From positions 1-22,735 of the forward strand of contig LGRX02013978.1 of NCBI GenBank assembly GCA_001247695.2: a stretch of 22,735 nt of DNA. The letters are read 5' to 3'. Below are positions 17,364 through 22,735 of this stretch, in pieces. Source of the DNA: Cymbomonas tetramitiformis. Its lineage: Eukaryota; Chlorophyta; Pyramimonadophyceae; Pyramimonadales; Pyramimonadaceae. Positions within the stretch are counted from its first letter, which is position 1; every line of letters begins with the position of its first letter. The notes beneath the pieces are model-generated. The model worked only from the letters and a program-made list of their open reading frames with translations, searched no databases and had not been told where the DNA came from. The position numbers and the translations under genes were made by a program.

Positions 17364-18134
17364 CAAATTGATTTATCATACCAGATAATCTGTATACCAC
17401 TGGACAGCATGTGGCTAGCATGATGCATATCAATTTGGTTAGTAAGTTGTAATCCTGCATATCTCATCATGATGAATGACGAGTTGATTGATATATTTCA
17501 CAAATGGCTCCGGTGAGTATTCCATCTTTAATCAACAGTAGAACAGTCATCCATCCCAAATCCTACGTCAGGAATGACTGAGCTAATTACTGTCTTTATG
17601 ATCAAGATTGACACCTTATACCAAGTGGATTCATTTATAGCCTATACTTGCACAGCAGGTATGCTATATGATATATTGATGCAACATCTGGTATGTGTGT
17701 AAGATGTGCATATTTACAGCGTAACATAGTTGTATTGCTTGATCAACCCCCGGTTCCATAGGGTACAACCCTATGGTCGGTTAGGCGCGGACAGACAATC
17801 ACCAAATCGCTCGACAGAACTACATGGTGATTTCCAGATAAGTCCTTACTTTTAAATCGTGCAATACTTCCATGCTACACTGTTAATATATGCATATGTA
17901 TGCCAACTGTTATCGTGATCAAGTTGGATATGCATATGTGTGCACGTATGCCAAACATTTGTGATCAAACTGATAATTATAACCGTGCGTGTGAATGGTG
18001 CACATGTCGCAGTATAATATGGCAAGTTGTAGTGTGTGTTAATAATGATGACTTGTGGTCAGTGGTATAAGTGTATTTTAAAACTTATCACTTACTGTCA
18101 GCATGTTTTATAATAGTGGAATTGTGTTGCATGG
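17364..18134. other. AT-rich non-coding stretch
   Basis: A perfect hairpin lies at 17756-17776 (CCATAGGGT, loop ACA, ACCCTATGG). A partly duplicated pair of ATATGCATATG-containing segments, each ending near TGTGATCAA or CGTGATCAA, lies at about 17888-17925 and 17928-17972. No gene is supported. Confidence 0.45.
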
Positions 18135-18348
18135 TGTATACTGCATGCTGCATGCTGCATGTATAGTGTATGCTGCATGCTGTAAGTGTGTGAAATGAAG
18201 TATTTGAACGAACATCATGTTTGCATGTTATGTGCGCGCGTAACACATATTGTATGACACGCTGCATGTTGATGCATCATGAATCATGCGTGCGCGCGCA
18301 ACACATATTGTATGACGCGCTGCATGTAGATGCATCACGGATTATGCG
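18135..18348. repeat. GCATGCT repeats and a 58-bp tandem pair
   Basis: TGCATGC words are repeated at about 18139-18183. Then 18233-18290 and 18291-18348 are two adjacent units of 58 bases, each starting TGCGCGCG followed by an AACACATATTGTATGAC-containing segment and a CGCTGCATGT word. Confidence 0.75.
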
Positions 18349-19018
18349 CCCTCTATCGCGCGTCCCCTGCACATGATGAAATCATAGCAGGTGCGCATCG
18401 CCTGAAGCTAAATCATCGTACGTGCGCGTCGATGAGAGATTTTTGCAAATCATCTGCAAATAACGAAATTAGCATGTGCGTGCGCTGCACTGAACGATTA
18501 GTGCGGATACCGAACATCGCTGTCGCCGGTGTATGTCGCTGCGGATAGCGAACATCGCTATCGCCGGTATGTGTCGCATGGTACGAATGCCATCGCGCGT
18601 ATAACGAAACTCCGTGCGTCCTGCCGAAGCTGATGCGAATCACTCATACTGGTGATGATTTTTCGCCGCGCGTCCATATGTCGCATATCGTACCAACCCT
18701 GCGAAATGGTGACAGCATGTATGTGCGATCCGTACGCAGTGCGCACACCTTGTCGCTTATTATTTGCTGACGACGTTACTGCGAATGCTATCAGCTGCGA
18801 ATGCGTTCGCGATGATAATTCCTCGCGCACTCCGTTTGCTGTCGATATTGCAACGAATGCTGTTATTCGCTTGTAGATGATCGTATATGTGCGAGCGCTG
18901 TCGCCGGTATGTATGCGCGAACCTGTCACACACACACAGTATATAATATATATACAATTTATCTACTGCTGCACACACTTGTATGTCCTCGTTCGTCGCG
19001 TGGACGGAGAATAACCAC
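18349..19018. other. CpG-rich repeats and microsatellite, no gene
   Basis: Two adjacent 38-base units lie at 18502-18539 and 18540-18577 (TGCGGATA, then CGAACATCGCT, then CGCCGG), differing at a few positions. A related GCTGTCGCCGGTATGT word appears at about 18895. CA and TA microsatellites sit at about 18928-18957. Open frames on both strands overlap and carry no domain. Confidence 0.5.
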
Positions 19019-19313
19019 TGTCAAGGTTGATATACAACCTTTCAGACTATGCGGCTGCTATTGAATTGTAGCAACGCGCATCAATATTTGGTGGGCATGA
19101 GTGCAGCCTCTGGTGTCCAGAATCATCTGCTTGAGCACAATGCTCCGCATATACCTCAGTGTCCTCACGCTTCATAAGCGTTACCACCATCGGGTTGTGA
19201 ACCCGAGAACATTGGGTGAACTAACAGTATCGGCTGGTCGAATTAGCCTGTTGATACCCGCATGTTGTTCAATTCATGCTTGAAGCGAAGACGCGTCCTC
19301 TCAGAACAGTTTG
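19019..19313 (+). repeat. 295-bp dispersed repeat copy 2 (uninterrupted)
   Basis: This matches 4924-4940 plus 5113-5390 at about 288 of 295 positions, with no gap apart from the TIR element missing here. It shows the empty-site structure of the 4941 insertion. The copia-like RNase H residues seen in the first copy are present here with the same frame breaks. Confidence 0.8.
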
Positions 19314-19805
19314 GATGGTAAGCAAAATTAGTTGGTAGATTTTGCACAATTTTTGTATTTTACAATATAAGTTGTATAGAAGTTTTAAAAAGTTGGTATG
19401 TGATGATATGCTCCTATCCAAATTGATATGTGAACGATGATTTAGGTTTTAGCGCTCGGTGATGCTAGAATCATGCGCTAATTGCACATTCTTGTTTCGG
19501 GAAATGGGTCCCGAAATGGAGAATACAATTCTAACATATTTGTACGTATTCACAAGGTTATAATAAAGCATATGCCATACACGCCGTAGGGTATGCAACA
19601 CAAAATGCAATATGTGCAATTCCAAGTTCTCCCGAGATGGAAATCTAGCTACCAGGAGATAACCTCTAGTAAGGCAAGCACAACAAATACTTAAGATGTA
19701 ATATTACTTCATACGAAAGAGCTCTACGGACTCATGCGCACATTGCGATACAGGTTGCAGGTTTCGGTCAGACTCTCTGCCTGTAATGGATAACAGAACT
19801 ACTGC
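19314..19805. other. AT-rich flank of the transposase unit
   Basis: A perfect hairpin is at 19495-19516 (TTTCGGGA, loop AATGGG, TCCCGAAA). No coding region is supported, and no terminal inverted repeat matching the 21625-21712 palindromes was found by eye. Confidence 0.4.
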
Positions 19806-20192
19806 CTAGAAGCCTCCCCAGCGCCTTTGCTCTTGCTTGAAACTTTCAGTGGCGCGGGCACGCGCGAGTTCGAGTTCACGGTCCTCAATTGCTTGCATCC
19901 GCTCACGGTAGGCGGTTTCGTTCTGGTGGAGGAGCTCATTTTGCATAGCAATCTCCCTCGGGGATACGTAGTCCCCCCCAGTTGGGTAGGGAGACCGGAC
20001 GGGTAGCTCCGTAGGGTACGCGGGAGGTGGCATAAGCATCCTCTGGTAGCTTTGGGAGCCTGCGGGTAGGGGTATTGCGTGGTCACGGAGGGCGTGGGAG
20101 CCCCGGAAAACCCCGGGTTGGTAAGGGGATAAGAAGACAACGCGGGGCCAGAGTTCACCGAGCCACCAGCAATAGTGGCTACTGGCTCTCAA
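19806..20192 (-). pseudogene. Divergent Pro/Tyr-rich coiled-coil ORF, frameshifted
   Basis: Reading right to left, one frame gives a Pro/Tyr/Ser-rich stretch (LSSYPLTNPGFSGAPTPS, from about 20158). A second frame, from about 20040 to the stop at 19806, continues in the same style (PPPAYPTELPVRSPYPTGGD) and ends in a charged coiled coil (YRERMQAIEDRELELARARA). A frameshift near 20050 is the simplest way to join them; an intron is possible. There is no ATG at the 5' end. Pro-rich linker plus coiled coil resembles the C-terminus of Myb/SANT-like accessory proteins in some DNA transposons, but no SANT domain is visible, so this is only a guess. It faces away from the transposase-like ORF and overlaps its 5' end. 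Confidence 0.4.
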
Positions 20193-21637
20193 ACACGAGG
20201 GTCAGTCCTTGCAAAAAGGACGTCGTCCTTGCGCGCGACTCTGCTGGAAAGCTTCTGCAGCCTAATCAGTTCGTCTCCAAGCAATGGTTGGAATCTTCAC
20301 AAGTTTCTCTGTTTATGCGGTTCCAAGCAAGACACCCGGAAATTAAAATGAAGCAGCGAACATTCGAGGGTCTCAAGCCCAAGAATGTGGTACGTCTTCG
20401 CAGGCAGGACAACATAACTTGCACGTGCAGGTACCACGAAGACTTTCGGATGGTGCTTGAGGGCTTCAATCGGACAAGGGAGACCTTGCATTCTGGCTGT
20501 GCATGCAAGGAGGAGTGCTGTCCGCGCATTCCTTGGAGCACCGACTCTACAAGGAAGGTCATAGAGGGGACCGAAGAGGTTTGCGACATTGTTAAGGTGG
20601 GAACGTCAACCAGCCAGTTCGCCGAGAGTTTGCTTTGTCCCCGACCGGGAGACTCGCATAGGATTGAATGCCTGAAGGGGGAGTGTCCGGATTGCGGGGG
20701 TCTTGCTAATTTGCAATTGTGTGCAACGGAACTCACGTCTCAACGGCTTGTGGAATGGAAGTGTTATGAAAACCTAGCAACCGGTCACGTTACCGACGAT
20801 GGGGAAGCGGTTAAGCGGTTGCAATTTGTGCACAAGAGAACTCCAGTAGGGGAACTGGTGTACAAGTTACAACAACTATTACTTGGGCACGAACCTGGGA
20901 AGTCCAAGAACTGCGAATGCCGAGGGAGTTTTGTGCACAACACCGCGGTTGAAGGGAACCCGGGAACATGGGCGATTCGTGAACTTGATGGTTCTGGAAC
21001 GTGCCCCTTCCTTCGCCCTTATGCCTACCATACTTTCATGGCGCTGCACCAACACCGGCACTATCGACAGTGTGTGGATAATCTACCGTTGGGGCATTGT
21101 TGTGTTGTCTTTGACTTTTCGGAGAATCACAAGTTGACCATTCCCCGCGCGGCACAAAGTATGCATTGGGTGCTAAAGCAGGCAACCATTTTGGTGTGTG
21201 TGCTATGGCGACACGCATCCTTGGAGGTTGATGGAGTGGAGAGCACCTCCGAAAATCCGGTGATAATCAAGGACTATCTTTACTTTTTGAGCGATGACCG
21301 TGTGCACGACCACCACTTTGTTCGGTACATGCGGAAAACGATTATCGAGGACTACTTTGTGGGCCGGGGTTTGGCGAAACCGGTGTTCTTGCACGAGTGG
21401 GTTGATGGTAGTGGGTGCCAAAATAAGTGTGCGGCGGGTTTCACGGATGTTGGGAAGAGTAAGGCGGAGTGGTACTTGGGTGTCCCTTGTCAAAGGAACT
21501 TTTTTGAGACGGCACACGCAAAAGGGGAACAAGATGCGGCGGGTGCACATGTGAAACACGCGGCGGCCACAGCCGTGATATCGGAGGGGGACGAGTTCTA
21601 TGCAAATGATTTTTCGACTTCATATATCAATCAATAG
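20075..21637 (+). CDS. DDE-like transposase-family protein (5' end unresolved)
   Basis: The frame is open for 520 codons from a TTG, but the first ATG is at 20315, inside the conserved part (RFQARHPEIKMK). The true start is therefore upstream, on another exon, or lost. Cys/His clusters follow: CTCRYHED (residues 116-123), CACKEECC (142-149) and CLKGECPDC (199-207). Then come HQHRHYRQ, DFSENH (347-352), HWVLKQAT (364-371), SDDRVHDHH (406-414), DGSGCQNKC (444-452) and RNFFETAHAKGEQDAAGAHV (474-493). I recall the same order in a family of uncharacterised, transposase-like proteins common in invertebrate genomes, with DFAEN, HDHH, SDG-QYK and HGKG-D-GG-K motifs. Conserved acidic residues suggest a DDE-type nuclease, but the superfamily name is not certain. 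The stop follows soon after the last motif, so the C-terminus may be shortened. Confidence 0.65.
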   Translation: MRGHGGRGSPGKPRVGKGIRRQRGARVHRATSNSGYWLSNTRVSPCKKDVVLARDSAGKLLQPNQFVSKQWLESSQVSLFMRFQARHPEIKMKQRTFEGLKPKNVVRLRRQDNITCTCRYHEDFRMVLEGFNRTRETLHSGCACKEECCPRIPWSTDSTRKVIEGTEEVCDIVKVGTSTSQFAESLLCPRPGDSHRIECLKGECPDCGGLANLQLCATELTSQRLVEWKCYENLATGHVTDDGEAVKRLQFVHKRTPVGELVYKLQQLLLGHEPGKSKNCECRGSFVHNTAVEGNPGTWAIRELDGSGTCPFLRPYAYHTFMALHQHRHYRQCVDNLPLGHCCVVFDFSENHKLTIPRAAQSMHWVLKQATILVCVLWRHASLEVDGVESTSENPVIIKDYLYFLSDDRVHDHHFVRYMRKTIIEDYFVGRGLAKPVFLHEWVDGSGCQNKCAAGFTDVGKSKAEWYLGVPCQRNFFETAHAKGEQDAAGAHVKHAAATAVISEGDEFYANDFSTSYINQ

Positions 21638-21712
21638 TCAATATTCTGATATTCAAAAAAAAGTTATTGATTGATACTAATATTCTGATAAATCGATTTA
21701 TCAGAATATTAG
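21625..21712. repeat. Nested palindromes overlapping the transposase stop
   Basis: TATCAATCAATA (21625-21636) is inverted at 21665-21676. Immediately after, 21677-21712 is a perfect 36-base palindrome centred on AAATCGATTT. The word AATATTCTGATA occurs at 21640 and 21679 and inverted at 21699. The array includes the last codons and stop of the transposase ORF. It could be the terminal repeat of the transposon, a 3'-end hairpin, or a separate small foldback insertion that truncated the protein. Confidence 0.75.
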
Positions 21713-22237
21713 CGCAACCGATACCTCTATGACGGTTTGCCCTCCAATTCTGGAGGGAACCCCAGGGGCAGTGATTCAGCTGCATTGTGCGAGCTGTAGC
21801 GTAGGGCCCATAGCCATACTGTGGTTACACTATTGATTTTACCCATAATTAATTATTCGCCGAATTTATCGAAATCCGAAAACAATTCATGGAAAATAAA
21901 TATCTCTGACCCCAAACCAGTGGCAAACAAGTAAATAGTCTCTTAATTAATTATTTCGAGATCCTGTGTTTGTGCAATAGGGACAAGAAATAGTTGGGAA
22001 AATATATAAGGCGGTGGGCACACATGTGTCACAAGACAAATAAATAGCGGGGTAATTATTGGTCCATACCGATATACAGTGTGCATACGATAGACGGATA
22101 ATATCTCATAAGACATACGATAGGAGGCCACGTTGTGTTCTATCGCAATCGGTTCACGCACGGCGCACTTGGCAGCACCATTCTTTCAAACTCACACTCG
22201 AAACTGTTGTGTGATCTGCTTCTGAGAAACAACAAAC
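21713..22237. other. AT-rich non-coding stretch
   Basis: A hairpin lies at 21740-21757 (CCCTCCA, loop ATTC, TGGAGGG). TTAATTAATTA-type words occur at about 21848 and 21942. No gene is supported. Confidence 0.4.
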
Positions 22238-22363
22238 ATGAGTGCCACAGAGCACGAATGTTTGATCTGCAAAATCCGCGGATTAGGATCGTCATGCCAA
22301 TGCCAACCAGTCACACTGGGTGATATGGTGGCGAAGCGTCGCCGTTTGAATAAATTGCCGTAG
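22238..22363 (+). CDS. Small Cys-containing ORF, possibly truncated
   Basis: The ATG at 22238 opens a 41-residue frame with CLIC and CQC pairs (residues 8-11 and 20-22) and a basic end, VAKRRRLNKLP, before a TAG at 22361. The same frame continues without another stop to 22597 and gives plausible protein (ISAIEPTEDDPDPTFLPKTK). This could be one gene cut by a nonsense change, or exon plus intron. The four Cys could bind zinc, but the spacing matches no finger I know. Function unknown. Confidence 0.3.
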   Translation: MSATEHECLICKIRGLGSSCQCQPVTLGDMVAKRRRLNKLP

Positions 22364-22597
22364 GCATCGATTTTCTCGAGCCTCCAAGTGAAGGTCGTGG
22401 AACGTTCCCACGTCAACAACGACCCGAAGGTGAATAGGCCTATATCAGCTATCGAACCCACAGAAGACGACCCTGACCCGACGTTCCTTCCCAAGACCAA
22501 GAAGAAGTGGTCCCTTATCGCCTACGGAGCCTTATGCAAGTCGAGAGTAATATGCTGGACTTCGGGTTTAGGCTTAGTTATTATGGGCTCTGACTAG
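22364..22597 (+). pseudogene. In-frame continuation of the small Cys-containing ORF
   Basis: The frame runs 77 codons to a TAG at 22595. An acidic, Pro-rich segment (PTEDDPDP) leads to a Lys-rich patch (PKTKKKW) and a hydrophobic end. It has no start codon of its own except a GTG at 22388. No family recognised. Confidence 0.2.
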
Positions 22598-22647
22598 CCC
22601 CTAGCCTGACCCTGCTTCCGTATCGTGTCCGTGACATCCTAGCACTG

Positions 22648-22680
22648 TACAGTACAGTAGTACAGTACAGTAGTACAGTC
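22648..22680. repeat. 13-bp tandem repeat, about 2.5 copies
   Basis: TACAGTACAGTAG is repeated perfectly at 22648-22660 and 22661-22673, then a partial unit. It is preceded by CACTG, making local palindromes around CTGTACAG. Confidence 0.75.
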
Positions 22681-22689
22681 TTGCTTCAC

Positions 22690-22727
22690 TGTCTGGGTTT
22701 CCGAGAGCATAAAGCCTCGGCCAGACA
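22690..22727. repeat. Hairpin near the window end
   Basis: The outer arms TGTCTGG and CCAGACA and inner arms CCGAG and CTCGG enclose a loop of about 10 bases, with a 4-base bulge on one side. Function unknown; it may belong to an element continuing past the window. Confidence 0.5.
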
Positions 22728-22735
22728 CTGTTTAT

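Noticed and set aside
1..22735. Bacterial or phage origin suggested by the methyltransferase domains
   Set aside because: Chromodomain, Ty3/gypsy order, LTRs, MITEs, target duplications and low coding density all indicate a eukaryotic nuclear genome; the methyltransferases are part of the retrotransposon frame.

Overview
This is a eukaryotic, transposon-dense window with no operons, no bacterial-style gene packing and no recognisable housekeeping gene. GC-rich islands of retrotransposon coding sequence sit in AT-rich DNA full of foldback elements, palindromes and tandem repeats. The closest analogies I can draw are to large repeat-rich genomes of algae or other protists: a Ty3/gypsy element carrying DNA methyltransferase domains, an ankyrin-repeat ORF, and two TTTTAGGG telomere-like units near 9349. 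The species cannot be fixed from the sequence alone.

Layout. 1-510 is a TTAA-ended foldback element. 1156-1647 is a small ankyrin-repeat gene with an in-frame stop before its last repeat. 2170-2402 is a 41-bp tandem repeat and 2754-2831 a degenerate tRNA-like sequence. 2960-5390 is a patchwork of direct repeats: a ~190-bp pair at 3315 and 4738, and a 295-bp block at 4924 split by a short TIR element and repeated unsplit at 19019. 6361-8149 (minus) is the broken gag of an LTR retrotransposon, interrupted by a 252-bp insertion with a 9-bp target duplication. 8678-8868 looks like an LTR followed by a primer-binding site. 9121-9830 holds diverged repeats 360 bp apart. 10046-11037 (minus) is a glutamine-rich, coiled-coil, probably gag-like ORF in three frames.

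The centrepiece is 12345-16861 (plus), a 5'-truncated Ty3/gypsy chromovirus-type element. In order it has an RNase H tail, an acidic and Pro/Ser-rich linker, a Dam-like N6-adenine methyltransferase-related domain, an integrase with zinc finger and intact D,D-35-E, a chromodomain, and a C5-cytosine methyltransferase domain with intact motifs. A polypurine tract and a ~509-bp 3' LTR follow. Two frameshifts disrupt the RNase H and Dam-like part, while about 950 codons from integrase through the cytosine methyltransferase stay open. One element with two chemically different DNA-methyltransferase modules is the most interesting feature here.

16862-19018 is mostly tandem and palindromic sequence with one doubtful ORF. 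19806-21712 is a DNA-transposon-like unit: a plus-strand Cys/His-rich DDE-like transposase ORF, a divergent broken Pro/Tyr-rich coiled-coil ORF, and nested palindromes just after the transposase stop. The last kilobase has a small Cys-containing ORF and short repeats. Almost every coding region is mobile or decayed; the ankyrin ORF is the only candidate for an ordinary cellular gene.
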